A DNA stretch of 64,000 nucleotides, from positions 40,845,211-40,909,210 of the forward strand of contig NC_044495.1 in assembly GCF_902362185.1 (NCBI RefSeq), written 5' to 3'. Positions 1-12,790 of this stretch are shown one piece after another. The notes beneath the pieces are model-generated. The model was not told where the DNA came from. It was given only the letters and a program-made list of their open reading frames with translations, and ran no database searches. The translations under genes were made by a program, and so were the position numbers. Each line of letters starts with the position of its first letter. Within the stretch, counting starts at the first letter, position 1. The stretch is from Chanos chanos (lineage: Eukaryota > Chordata > Actinopteri > Gonorynchiformes > Chanidae).

Positions 1-95
1 GGTATTAGGAATCCGACCGATGCACTGATTGTAAGTCGCTTTGGCTAAAAGCATCTGCCAAATGCTAAATTGTAAAATTGTAAATTGTAAATGGT
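1..95 (+). repeat. Tail of a fish SINE/LINE (V-SINE or L2-like 3' end)
   Basis: The window opens inside a motif widespread in fish genomes: a GTAAGTCGCTTTGGCTAAAA core, then a CATCTGCCAAATG segment and an A/T-rich short repeat tail (AAATTGTAAA units). Recalled knowledge places this motif at the 3' end of V-SINE/L2-type retroposons. Only the 3' part lies in the window, so the family cannot be fixed. Confidence 0.55.
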
Positions 96-300
96 CTGTA
101 CTGGTTTCAGTTGGTTCCAATTGGGTTTTCAGAGTCTAATGGTTTGCCCAGTTAAGAAGACCAGTTGAAACCATTTAAAACACATTTAGACCAACAGAGC
201 CATGGGCAGTAGCTGCTTCACCAGTTCCAGTTGAAACCAATAGGATGTAACTGGTGTTGTCTGCTATTCATTTCAACTGGAAACAATTGGTCTCAACTGG
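96..300. repeat. CCAGTT/AACTGG-rich degenerate repeat block (left)
   Basis: About 200 bp packed with imperfect copies of ACTGGTTTCA, CCAGTTGAAACC and their reverse complements. A second block of the same composition lies at 2151-2405. The motif occurs in both orientations. No transposase or target-site duplication was seen, so the class is unknown. Confidence 0.5.
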
Positions 301-2150
301 TCTAACAAACCCAATACCTCCACTTGGTGAGAAAGTGTTGTAAATTGAGAATGCACTCAAAAATAATGAAATATAATGAAATGACTTGTTTGATTCATCA
401 ATTAACAACACACAAAGTGCACTAAAGAGAATACGTTGTTTTTTGGACATGTCAAGTCATTTGTAAAGCGTTTTAACTGTTAGTGTTTCTTTTAAAAATA
501 AGTGTTTTTAAATTGAACATGAATTCATATTCAATTTAAAAACACTAATTTTTAAAGTGTATATGGTTTGAAGAAAGTTTTCTGCCTTCCTACTGCTCAA
601 TTTTTATTAATTATATTTTGCCAGCTATAAACTGACCAAAGAAGTGCACATACTGTTTATTTGGACATCATCACTACTTACTGAAACAATTATATTACAT
701 CACAGCAAGCATTTTGATTACACGATCAGCTTGTCCTCCGTCTTGACTGAAGAGATACCTAGGAAGGGGGCATGGTTTCTAGCCCTTCTTGAGTAATCTG
801 ATTGGTGTATTCAAAAATCCTTGCTGTAACGTCGCACGAAGGCAAGCAATCAAAACCCGCGAATTTCGCTTCGGTTAAAACGCAGCTCTACAGTTACAGC
901 CTACAGTTAGCTCACAGTAAAAAAAAAAGTTTGCTCTGGTAAGGCACTTGGAAGATAATTATCGGGCTGTTGTTCCCATTTCTCGTATAAAAAATTTCGA
1001 TTTCGACAAAACTACAAAGTACTGAGTGTTTGGACGACGGGGCCTATCACCAAGGCCAGGTTTTGCTACTGGTAAGCTACTCATTGCCTTTAAGTGTTTA
1101 ACATATCTTACTTAACTTACTTTAGCTTTTTCATATGACAAAAACAACTACTCACTTCTTGGGCTTGTATGCTAGTAGAGTTATACTGATAGTTATAACT
1201 ATAGTTAAAGACAGGTGATAACGTTACCGAATCAGTTCCTGTGTGTCCCCGTTGAGACTGTATATTTCAATGTAGCACATGTGCTACTGATCGTTTTTAG
1301 TTAACCATAACGTTAGGCTGGCCAGATAACAGCTGTTTGTAGATACGGCTTTATATTGAGTGTGCGTGCTGCTGTTGCGTTTAGTGAGTACATAGTTGCG
1401 GACTGTATACAATGCAGCTGAAGATCGAGAACCCGCTACGACAGCGGAGAACAAGAGGGCCTCCTCCCCGAAATAAGGACAGACACAGCGTCACCCACCA
1501 GGGAGGTCACCGCTATTAAGAACGACAAAGGCAGCGCTGGATGGGAGGTCAACGCCATTAAGAACGACAAAGTATGATTTTAAAAGTGAAGTTCTGTATT
1601 ATACTTATAACCATCACCAGCGAATGCTGTATGCTTAGTTAACCATCTTTAGGCCTATAAGTAGCCTAGAATTTGACACTGCCGTTTAAATGCTTAGAAA
1701 TTTCGATCCTCCAAGCCTATTAACTCAATCAAACAAAACATTTCCTGAGGCATTGCATTGCCGCTTAAAAATAATTTTATATTCGTATATTTATGTTTCT
1801 ATATTTTCTTTATGTTTACATTTTGTAGTTATATTTAATTCCTTCTACCTTTCTTGGTGCTGCACTCTGAATCTTGTTGTACATTTATGATGACAATAAA
1901 GGTATTCCTTATACATTTACTTGTTGCTTCTATTTCAGTATTCTCTGTTAAATTGTTATTATCAAGGTTTTTATATAGATTACAGTATACAAAGGTGTGT
2001 GTGTGTTCTCGGCCTGTGTGGATGTGGTGGAAGTAAACTGTTAAAATATAAATTAAATGCAGTGATGTATTCACTGTGATTCCAGGTTCAACTAATTGAA
2101 ATTACTTTAATCCATTTAAATACCAACTAACATTTCACACACCACTGTGA
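301..2150. other. Intergenic, no gene recognised
   Basis: No protein-coding gene is recognisable. About 840-1075 is less AT-rich, contains CGs and ends in CTACTG followed by GTAAGC, which could be an untranslated first exon with a donor. At 1501-1530 and 1543-1572 two 30-bp direct repeats (28/30 identical, 12-bp spacer) follow a 35-codon open frame that starts with ATG at about 1411. Coding potential is not supported. A non-coding transcript is possible. Confidence 0.35.
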
Positions 2151-2405
2151 ACTCAATAACCCAGTTGTCTCCAGCTAAAACCAATACAAACCATCTGAGA
2201 CCAGCAGTTTCTATCAGTTGTTTTTCAACTGGAACCAGACCAATACATTCCAGTAGAAATTTCTATTGTTTTTTCTACTGGGCATACCAGTAGAAACCAG
2301 TTATGAATGTGTTTCAATTTCCCTATAAAAACCAATAGGAACCAGTTCAAATTGCTATTGGTTTTTAAATGGTTTTCTACTGGTGTTCTACTGGAAAGAG
2401 TACTC
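2151..2405. repeat. CCAGTT/AACTGG-rich degenerate repeat block (right)
   Basis: Same motif composition as 96-300: many variants of CCAGTAGAAACC, CAACTGGAACC and ACCAATAGGAACC. Together the two blocks flank about 1.85 kb of unrelated DNA, which could mean paired arms of one element or two independent copies. Confidence 0.5.
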
Positions 2406-4203
2406 TTTCTCTTCTCTGGCTCTAATGAATTAAATAGAAACATATATATATATATATGGCTATAACCATACATACAAACAAACACACAGATGTATTATTT
2501 GATTACTATAGATGAATTAAACCTGATTTAATGATGCGGTATGCAACCTCCGATGATGATAACTGGACATTATCAGGTATAGTGGTTGGATAATGGCCTC
2601 CTGCTGGCCAGCTTCCTTAAGCCATAAATAAATAAGTAAAATAATAAAAAATAATATAATAAAACATTGACATCAGTGGAGTGCTTTGTCTGCAGGGGTA
2701 TTTTTGTCCTCTATTTTCGATTTTTGTCGTTTGTTGAGTATGACAACACGAAACAGAAGTAAAAGTGTTTACAAAGTTATAGCGCCATCTAAAGGTCATA
2801 ATATGCACTAATATATTTAGAACATGAAAGCTGGTTAAATTTACGCTGGTTCTTTTGTTCTATAATTTTGCTAGCTGGCCGTGGAAAATGATTTTAATGT
2901 CAAAGTGACTCGTATAAAAAAATAAAAGGGGGGGGGGGGGGGGGGGGGGTCGTCAACATAAGGTAAAATGTTTAGAACAAGCTGATATGTGATAACGACT
3001 CTCATATCAAAAAGTAGCGAGCAGTTAGCACAGGAATAGATTTTCTCTGCAAAAACAGTGCAATTTTAAATTTCCATCAGACATATCCAACTAAGCAGCA
3101 CACAGACAGTGGATACAGGAGCAGGGAGATACTGGTGAGGTTTCATTGTTAAATTAAAAGTACTGTTACAGTGGCAAGTGTTGTAGCTGAAGTGTTCAAA
3201 TTCTTTTGTTCAGTGTTCTCTGGGCATAGCTGGAAATGCCGCTTGCACAGAGCTGTACAGTATTGATATTTCTATATTGCAGGGAACGATTTAATAGTTA
3301 AACAAGGTGAGATGAAACAGTGCTATCAGAACGTGTGCGCAGCTGCACAGAGAAAGGAGAAGCGGGAGGGGCAGCAGCAGGAACACAGGTGAGGTTTTGC
3401 TAAATATCTTAGTGTAGTGCAGTTATTATAACTCAGTGGCTAAAACAATGAACAGTTATGTTTTTGTCACAGCGGTTGTATGCTGCCATTTTAGGTATAA
3501 TTTTTGATGAGACTATCAGTGCATCAGATGCACCACAGTGTCATGAAGACACAGACGATTGTAGAACTTTGTATTCGCTCAGCCGATGTTATGAGAGTAT
3601 GTGTGGATGTGTGCGACTGCTTTTGTCGGGATAGCCTTGGATAAGTGTGTTAGCTGTCTGTAGGCCCATATTTTAAAAAAGTGGTCCTCTCAGAGTTCAT
3701 ATTAGTGGTGCTTATCAACTGTCAGAAGCCCCCTGGATATTACATGAAATGAGTTGTACCAGTGGACTATGACCGTTAAAACAGACTTCAAGATGATCAT
3801 GGAAGATTGTAAAAGAATGCTCATGACTTTCATACACTGATAACATAACCTCAGTAAATGTCTTTCTAACATTCCCCTAATGTTCCAAAGCATCAAGACA
3901 TTTTCAGGCAAACTTGGGGATAACGTTGGGGCTCCCTTCACAGAACGTTTTAATAACTTTCTGCAGTGTTAATTCAGTAAAATAAGGCAAGGACGTCTTA
4001 ACGCGTCATTGTCGAAAGACCGCTGTTTCTCTCTTAACGCGTCAGTCATGCGGTGTTAGTTAATTTCAACTCAAAATGTGGTGAATGGCGAGAAACGTAT
4101 CCTGGAAGCATGTCCTGTAGCGACATCTAGCGGGCAGAAAAAAATCAAGTGGCGCATGAGCCTGCAATATCGTCAACTAAATATATGGGGATAGGTTTTA
4201 AGT
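2406..4203. other. Intergenic, no gene recognised; G22 run
   Basis: No gene seen. A run of 22 G lies at 2928-2949. Two places look like splice donors after CAG/CTG-ended GC-richer stretches (near 3133 and 3388, both GTGAGGTTT), so untranslated exons of a non-coding or alternative first-exon transcript are possible but not shown. Confidence 0.3.
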
Positions 4204-4363
4204 GGCCCTGCGATGGAGGAGCGATGACCTGGCGACCTGTCCAGGGTGTTTCCCCTCCTTTCACCCGATGAATGCTAGGATAGCCCCCCCCCTTGACTTT
4301 GACTCACACACACCACCTTGACTTTAATTAGGATAAGCGGCTTAGATAATGAGTGAGTGAGTG
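4204..4363 (+). repeat. 3' part of a DANA/HE1-type SINE
   Basis: Carries the typical 3' body of this fish tRNA-SINE family: GGCGACCTGTCCAGGGTG, then a diverged middle, GGATAAGCGGCTTAGATAAT and a GAGT tetranucleotide tail. The same segment is present in reverse orientation in the fuller copy at 16195-16534. The tRNA-like head is missing, so this copy is 5' truncated. Confidence 0.6.
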
Positions 4364-4750
4364 AGATTTTAAGTGACTGGAAAAAAGGGTTAAATTATTT
4401 TGTATTTTTGAGATGCTAAAATACACAATTATAAAAGATAGAGTTGGTAACTGATAGGAATCAATATAAATTACCATTATACAGTTCTCTGGTGGCCCGA
4501 TGAAGGCAAAGAGGAAAACATGCAACAGTATTTTATTAAAGAGAGAGAGAGAGAGAGGAATGGTAATATGGTTGTGTATATACTAAGCATAATGGTTATG
4601 ATTATGGTCATTTATAATCATGTTATTTTGAATGGCTTGATTATAGGATATTGCCCCCCCCCCTACATTTGACACATAAATTGTGTCATATGTATGAAAC
4701 AGGCTATGGTATAATGCTATGTTACATGTGCTAAAAACTGCTCTAAACAA

Positions 4751-4754
<4 letters not shown>

Positions 4755-4837
<83 letters not shown>

Positions 4838-4875
4838 CACACATATATAATTATACTGTGTGGATGGACCAGGCA

Positions 4876-4907
<32 letters not shown>

Positions 4908-4908
4908 A
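4755..4908. repeat. Compound (TA)n-(GT)n-(TA)n microsatellite
   Basis: About 33 bp of TA, about 34 bp of GT, then TA again, and after a 35-bp gap a further (TG)n tract. Long open frames across it on the minus strand encode only Thr-His and Ile-Tyr runs and are artefacts. Confidence 0.95.
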
Positions 4909-6899
4909 TTCTGAGTGAGTATTCGAGTGTGTTATCCTGTATCTGGGTAAGACAGTGTAAAGAAGCAATAGCATGTGTTCTGTGTGATCCTACTGCATTG
5001 ATTCGAAAGCTGTAGGTGTAACACAAGTCAACCACATCGCTGAAGCTGTGTGTCCTCATTGATGTAACCTGGGTTCACCCACAGACCACTGACCTCAAAC
5101 CACCTTTACACAAAAGGTGATATTCTTGTTAGAACTGGGGCTGACATTCATAAGTTTCAATAGGTCTTAGATCTACTGACCGATTCATATGCTGTATTAA
5201 CGGCTTCTTTTATTAGTTAGAGCATTTGTGTTCATTTTTATATTGCTGTAGATTAGTCACACTAACCTTAATTTTTTTAATTTTAGTTGCTATGTCTGCA
5301 CCACTAGATGTCAGTATCCATTAACATATGCAGCATGTTGTACAAACTGTACATCTGTCTCCTGACATAAGTAGTTTCTAGGTGAATGTGGCAGAAGCAG
5401 GTTTACAGAGTAAAAACACCTTACGCGGGTAAATGTGAATGGGACTCGTTTGCCGTTAAAATCATACAGATTCAGAGATATGATCATCTCTGCAATAATG
5501 CATATTCATAAAAGACATGTTACAGGGTTTTTTTTCTTTCACTCTCTTTTAATGTAAATTTATTCCAGTAAAACATACGTTTTTGTTTTGTTTTGTTTTT
5601 TGTTTTTTTACTCCTATGTGCCTCTCTGGTACAGAGAACTAGTAACTATTTAAAGAATTCTGTTGCTAAACTGTAATTCTGTATTTCATTCTACTGTTCC
5701 CACTTCAAATTGAAGTGCCTTAGTGGACAATACTGGGACTTTTCAGTGAAGGAATCATTTATTTGAAACCACGTGGCTGCTGAGTATGTGTTTTTTTTCC
5801 CTCTTCTTTGTGTGTGTAATGCATAGAGCTGACCCATATGCTGTGCTCTTTGCTTTTCAAACTAAATTGTCCAGCTCACACACACCACAGGGATTTACCG
5901 TTATTGATATGCGTTTGGCGGATTACTTTAGTGTCTGTGAAGCTGCAACACCACGCCCATCATCTGAGGGTGTTTTGTCTTTTATTTTGATAATAAGTTC
6001 ACCTCAGGGAAATCTGGGGGATTATCAGAATGACAACGGCTGAATCTTCACAGATCTCCAGCGCATGTGGGAAAATACCCTGTGTGTTATGTTGCTAAAT
6101 CGCAGGGGTTGGGGGAGGCAATAGGGTTTCTTCTAAAAAACTGTTCTAAGTTAACCGCTCGTGACTTCATGTGACATGAAATGAAACAGTTTAAATCGTG
6201 TGACATTGAAGTGTGTGACCATACTGAGTCCGTACTTTTTACCCTACAATTTCTACTATGTTTGAATAGGCAGGAGTTGGTACAGGCAGAACCCCAGACA
6301 GCAAAATCAACCCAGGAGTTACCCAGGAGTTAAACCTGATATGAGGGATGAGGTATGAGTGTAAGGAGTTGTCCTTAAATGAACTCTGAGAGAGGCTGCA
6401 GAATACCACGTGATGAAACGGATGGTATGTGTGCTATTTTCCTCTGAAAGGAGGACGGTTCAACCACCTATGTTCATTAAGAGGAGATATGAATAAGCAT
6501 GGCTGAGTGCTGGTTTTGAAATTGTTTTGACTTCTCAATCTAATAACAGAGAGAGACTCCAAGAGAATGAGAAAAAGTTTGCATGTCTGATAGAAATTAG
6601 GCTAAATTTGATCCTTTTTTCTCTCCAAATTTTCCTAAATCTTAAACTGTCCCTCTGTTGTTAGCAGCTTTGTGATATCACTGTAAGTGTAATAGTTGGC
6701 TAGGTTGATTTGTAGTAGCAGTAAGTCTTTGTTGACTGTGTTACTAGAAAATACTGTGTCAGCGTGGGTTTCTGACTCACCCTGTAATGTCAGTCACAAG
6801 ACTGAGCAGGGCTTGGCTTCAGTGCTGCAGAGCGTGATGCCAAGGCCAACGCTGTGCTGGAAAAAGGAAAGTGAAAGAAAACTGGCAGGGACTTTCCAC
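4909..6899. other. Intergenic, no gene recognised
   Basis: About 2 kb without a recognisable gene, repeat family or RNA. Open frames here (for example 5786-6043 and 6696-7055, plus) have no recognisable domain, and no splice-linked neighbours were seen. The second runs through a GT microsatellite. Confidence 0.4.
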
Positions 6900-9800
6900 T
6901 GTGGTGTTTTTGGGGTGTGTGTGTGTGTGTGTGTGTTGTTTTATACATGCGAGTTAGAAGAAGAGCACTGGCATGGTAACACAACCAATGCCACAAAGTC
7001 CAAACAATACACAGACACCATGTTAGAAATGTTAGAAGCAAATAGGGTTCTGTGACCCATGTACAGACACACTCAGACAAACACAAACACATTTTGATGT
7101 GTATTGTAGATCTCTATAATGCTGTCTGTTACGCAGAATGGTTACATTATATTGGTATTATAATTAGCCTTAGGATGATTTAAAAAGAATACTGTTATCG
7201 TTTTTATTCATGGTGTAGAAGTATGTTCATGGTTTCACTGCATAGGTCACTTGCCATTTTGTGATGTGAAGTTAGGTAATAAGATGGCTGCCGTCATTTT
7301 TAACTCCTTATAAAATTCTCACAGGTGTGGCTTTACTGCAAAAATATCAAACTTTAAGAAAAAAAAGACAAAAAGCCAGAAAAGGCTAAAAGAACAATAA
7401 ATGACAGTGAGTGCGAATTTTTTTTTTCATTTTCTTTCTTGCCATAGTCTCCCCATTTCAGAAACTCACGAAGAGTTGAATGCAGAATATAATACTACAA
7501 TGGATTTCCTCTCATGCATTTTACAAACATTTTCCTTTTTTGTCAATACGAATCACAACTGAGACATTTGATGTCCACGGACTGTGTAATGTATGACAGC
7601 ACTTCTCCTTTTCCCTCTAAGAGGCCGTGGAGTATAACAGCATGGGTGAGCCATGCACTATGGTGCTGCCAGTCAATGTCCCAAAGCTACACACACACAC
7701 ACACACACACACAGTGAGGTAAAGAAGAACAGGACTTTCCAACAAGACAGGTCTTCAAAGAGTGGTAATCACCGCTTTTCCCTATAATGCATCCCTAACA
7801 TGCCAAATATGTGTTGTAGGTATTTTAATGGGTAAAGCTCAATAGCGTCGATGTACTTTTGAAACTAGCAGAAATGTGAGGGAAATTTCATTGTCATGCT
7901 CTTAGACCATCCAGAGATGTACTAAATCAACGAAATGCACTGTCCGATGGAAGAGTTTCGGCATGTTGACACAGGATCAGAATGGCTGACAATAACATGC
8001 CAGAGCTTCCAGATCAAAAGCTTGGCAGTGAGCCTGGTAAACAAATCAGGCAACTCAAACGTTTCCTGTAAACCACTGTGTTTTACTGTTAACCCTGCAT
8101 GTCATACCAGAGAAAATGTTGATCACTACAAACAATGTTCTGTCCATTAGTATCAGGTACCTGAGCTATTTCATGTGATGGCCAAAGAAAGGGACCATAA
8201 CACAGCCTGGAAAATGCAGGACTTTACATAAGAAATGAGGGTATGAAAAACAGAGGACTCATGGTGACATGCTAATAGTCTGGTATGTGTAACATTTCTA
8301 TTGTATTTAGAGTGACTAAATACAATAAATTAATTTTTTCAGACAATTAAGAAATTGTTGCAGTGTGCAGATCTCTTCTAGCATAGGGGACTGTTGATAA
8401 AATGTTTCTAGAAATGAGGTCTATTAACCAGGATGCTTGCATAACGTGATACCTTAAACAGCCTAAGGTTGATTAAAAAAACATACATATATTGTTTTTT
8501 ATTCACAGTGGAGTCACATGTTTTGAAGTTTATGGTGGAGCCAGCTATTTTCCACGTATTTTCCTGGTGTCCGCCATTTTGAGGTGGTATGAAGTTTCGA
8601 TGAAACCTACGACTGTGAAATGGACGACAGTCACGTTTTCCCTCTAGGGGGTGGTGAAGTATAACACCATGACCAAACTGTGGCGCTGCCAGGCAATGTG
8701 CCAAACCCTCTGCACACACACAGTCACAATGAACCAAAGAACAACAGGGACTTTCCAGCAAGACAGGTCTTCCATGTCTGGTAGTCACTGCTTTCCTCTG
8801 TAACACATCCTTAAATTGCAAAATGTGTTAGAGCTATTGAACGATCAAAGCTTGATAGAATCAATGTACTTTCAAAACTAACAGAAATGTGATAGAGGAT
8901 TAATTGCAACACTCTAGGATCACTCGGATGTGTATTCAAATGTCAGATGGAAGGATTTCGGCATATTAGTAGAGGAGCAACTATTTAAACACACTTTTGA
9001 TCCAATAACATGTTATTACCATTGTTCACCATACAACTTCATAAAGCCAATATGTACAATCTCAAGCAATGGAACAGTCATGTTTTCAGAACCAAACTGA
9101 TCCCCATTTAGACTAACAAGCTCCAAAGAGCAGGTATCACGTATAACCTCTGCGTAAGATGAACACAAAAAATGGAGGTGGGCTATATTTGGGAGCAGTG
9201 GGCACCATAAAAATTCACCTTTGCTTTATGCTTTTTGAAGTTGACAAGTCAATGATCCCACCTTATACAAAATAGGCTCAGTCTTTGAGGTAACAGTTTT
9301 TATGAAACACAACAGAAACTTGAGGAACAAACCCCAAAATTGATGTCCGCTCACCACAAAGAAGTGTTTTAGGTAAGACAATGTTTTTAGCATTGCATAC
9401 AAATTTTAGCATGCACACACAAACACACAACAACACACTTGTGACAAACTCTTCCTTCAGTGTTCGACCTGTAAATTTACCACACCTGGTCTTATGAGGA
9501 CCAATAAAGTCGAATATGACCGTGTCATTCCAAAGGTGATAAGAATCATCCCATTGGTGATTGGTTCCTTAGAATTTTTTTGGATTTACCCAACTACCTA
9601 ATCTGTTAATCTGTCTGAATTATGATTACATAGGATATTCACTCTCTCAGAGAAGATGACTGAAGTAGGCTGTAGTTCTTCAGTACAAAAGCACAGTACA
9701 ATTATGGTCTTTTGTACATCAACAAAAACGTGTATATTAAACATACAAATGTGTATGTTAAATATACATGCACATATATAATGTTTTACATACTTATGCT

Positions 9801-11093
9801 GTTCCTTTAATTCACTTTTTTTCTTGACACTTCTTTATGCTTGACAGGTTTGTTAAAGATATCAAATAAGTGATTCTGAGGGTTCATATATGCTTTGTGA
9901 ATAAAACATATCATTGTTATTTTGTTGTAACCTTAATTTGTAATAGTTACTGTGCTATCGTACCATAATTGCACAGCTCAAATTTCCCCAAATACATCTA
10001 ATTTTGCTTTCAGTTACTCTTTTAAAGCGAGGCCATTTTGTTGCAGCTTTGTTGATTTTGACTGAAGCGTGAAATGGCTGACGATAACATGCCAGCGTTG
10101 TCTAGGTCAAATGCTTGGCAGAGAGGCTGGTAAACAGGTCAGGCAACTTGATCATTTCCTCTAATGCCTAGTGTTTTACTGTTAACCCTGCATGTCACAC
10201 TATGACTCAAATTTCAGGGCTTTACATAAGAAAGGAGGGCAGGAAAATCTAAAGACTCTTTTCAAAACACTGAGACAGTACCCTGTTCATACCCTGGGAT
10301 TTGTGGCATTTTTATAGTAATTAGAGTAGCAGGCAATTAAGAATTTGTTCTGGAGTAATGGTCTCTGGCAATGCTGTCTGTGAACAAGGACACTTTCATA
10401 GAATTATCCTTTAGGCAGCCTTAGGGTGTTAAAAATGAATAAATAAAAATTCTTATTGTTTTTGTTCTCAGTGCAGTTGTGTGTTTTGAAATTTACGGTG
10501 TTGCTAGGTGTTTTCCTTTCCTTTCTATGTAGATACAAATCAAACCTGACACAGCGCCTGGTGTCCGCCATTTTGAGGTGTTTTGAAGCTTCGAGCGAAG
10601 CACAGACTGTGAAATGGACGACAAAACTTCCCCTTCTCCCTCTAGGGGGTGGTGGAGTTTAACACCACAGACAGACTGTGGTGCTGCCAGGCCATGGGCC
10701 AAAACCTCCAAACACACATACACTTACACTGCAAGGTAAAGAACAACTGGGACTTTCCAGTAAGATAGGTCTTCCATGCTTGGTAACCTCTGGTTTTCCC
10801 CATAATGCGCTCTTGCTAAAATGTGTTTGAGGTATCTAAGTGATCATAGTTCAGTAGATTTGATGAACTATGGTGTAGGCTTCATTGTGATGTTCTAAGA
10901 TCATTCAGATGTGTATTAAATCAGTGACGTGTATGTTCAAAGTGTACAGTTTGACATGAGCTGTAGATCTCTATAATGCTGTGTGTTGTACAGCACCCTT
11001 GTGTTACAGTGATATTATAATCAGCCTTAGGATGATTAAAAAATACTTTTATTGATTTTATCCACGCTACAGAAGCATGTTATGGTTTCACAT

Positions 11094-11129
<36 letters not shown>

Positions 11130-11300
11130 GTTTCAGGTAAGTTTATGGTTTCACGAAGTACATCGCCCTCCATTTTGTGATATGAAGTCAGGTAGTAAGA
11201 TGGATGCCATTGTTTTTAACACTTCACTGTCAAATAGTTGCAGGTGTAGTTTTTCACGAAAACAAACAAACAGACAAACAAACAAACAATATTTTAAAAA
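6900..11300. repeat. Array of a diverged, unclassified repeat family (modules A, B, C)
   Basis: Three kinds of module recur at moderate identity. A (7972-8140, 10060-10215) starts with AATGGCTGACRATAACATGC and includes TGTTAACCCTGCATGTCA. B (8285-8800, 10300-10810; partial 7600-7800) includes CCGCCATTTTGAGGTG, CTAGGGGGTGGTG, GGGACTTTCCAG and GACAGGTCTTCCATG-like segments. C (7106-7330, 10960-11250) includes GTAGATCTCTATAATGCTG and CCATTTTGTGATRTGAAGT. A further A-like copy sits in tap2 intron 8 (15840-16030). The order is C-B'-A-B, a spacer, then A-B-C. No terminal repeats, target duplication or coding capacity was found, so the class is unknown. Confidence 0.65.
11097..11127. repeat. (TG)n microsatellite
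   Basis: Pure TG repeat of about 30 bp inside module C of the unclassified repeat family. Confidence 0.9.
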
Positions 11301-11703
11301 GAGCTAAACTAGTCTTACAAGTTCAGAGAGAATTGAAAGAGTGATGGTAACATAAAAGGAATGAGAAGAATTTTTTCATATAAATGTTTCACAGATTTTC
11401 TCTAGCTGGCAGATAAAGCTTTGGCACTCCTTCAGTGTGTCTGCCATGCTGAGTTTCATGGTAGGGAAAAACAGCACACGTTTCCCCATCAGAGCAGCCT
11501 TCCCTCACATTTTCATAGGGCATGTCCTTACCACTCTTCATATTTTCTGTAAAATATTTGTTCCAAAAGGCTTCAGTTACATATTTAGGTCTTCTTTGTC
11601 ATATAAACAACAAATTATGGATCTTAAAAATACAAATTTTGATTTAACCACTGTTTTGGTATATTTATTGGTTTTAGCCATGTCCCAGTTACAAATGATC
11701 AAG

Positions 11704-11751
<48 letters not shown>

Positions 11752-12604
11752 AAAGCACAAAATGTTAAAATTCTCAAAATGTTTCATCTGTATTTTGTAG
11801 ACATATCTATAATTATATATATTGTCAATGGAGGCTTGATTGATTGATCGATTGATTGCTTTACTGTGTGTTCCTGAAATAATTTTCCATCTTGTTGATA
11901 GTTTTTTCCCTATAGCCTACATTTGCACTGACCTTATCTTCAGGAAGTGACAGGAATTGACTTTTTTTTTATTAAGCTGAGCAAAGTGAAATGAGTATCA
12001 ACTCTCAGTTGAATCTTTTTTTCCAGGTGTTTTGTTTTCAATCTGTTTGTCTCACTCTTAAAATTCCACTCTGTTATGCTATGAAGAACATCAGTCTTTT
12101 TTTTATTATTTCAAAACATGTTTCATATAAAAGTTAAAATGCTGTTCATGTGTTGCAGGTTATTCTAGCTAAATCTTGATCATTCACAGAGCTATAGCTA
12201 ACTTCAAAAGTTCAAAGGTTAAAAAATTCCATCCTGTTATGTTCCACTCTAACAGGGTGTAAATAAAAGATTTGGATATAATACTTATCTACACCGTGTG
12301 TGTGTGTATTTTTTTCTTTTACAGATATCAGAAACAAGACATAATTTACTCAGAAATAATTGTTTTATAATCTGAAGAAATTCAATATTTGAAGAAAAAA
12401 TAAATGGAATGGAATGAGGGACACATAATGTTCAAGGAAATTCTGAATATCATTAGATACTTGTGTTATTAACACTTTGGGATGCTTATGTGTATGGGGA
12501 ATACACATAAGCAGATCGGAATATTTTCACAACTCATATGTGAACAATCTGAGCATAAATGCTAGGATTTAGGAGATTGACCTTGGCCCTGAAAGTTAAG
12601 CATG
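11301..12604. other. AT-rich intergenic, no gene recognised
   Basis: AT-rich DNA with a (TA)n tract of about 42 bp at 11705-11746. An open frame across the tract (11437-11847, plus) has no recognisable domain. Nothing else supported. Confidence 0.4.
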
Positions 12605-12790
12605 TGTCAGGAAGGACAAAGGCGCTGGACACGTCTTAAGGATTTTAATGATAAATGAAACAAACAGCAAGAAGCTCAACACCAACAGGGTTAACAGGAG
12701 GCCAAAAGAAGTAGTGCAAACGGGTTAACAGACTAGTAAACTTTGGAACACGGAACATGAGACACAAGACGGCTCAGTAGACACAGGGAA

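Noticed and set aside
4583-5059. 158-codon minus-strand open frame
   Set aside because: It is kept open by TA and TG microsatellites and encodes Thr-His and Ile-Tyr runs.
5786-6043. 85-codon open frame that looks protein-like
   Set aside because: No recognisable domain, no flanking exons of a known gene and no supporting repeats; length is within chance expectation.
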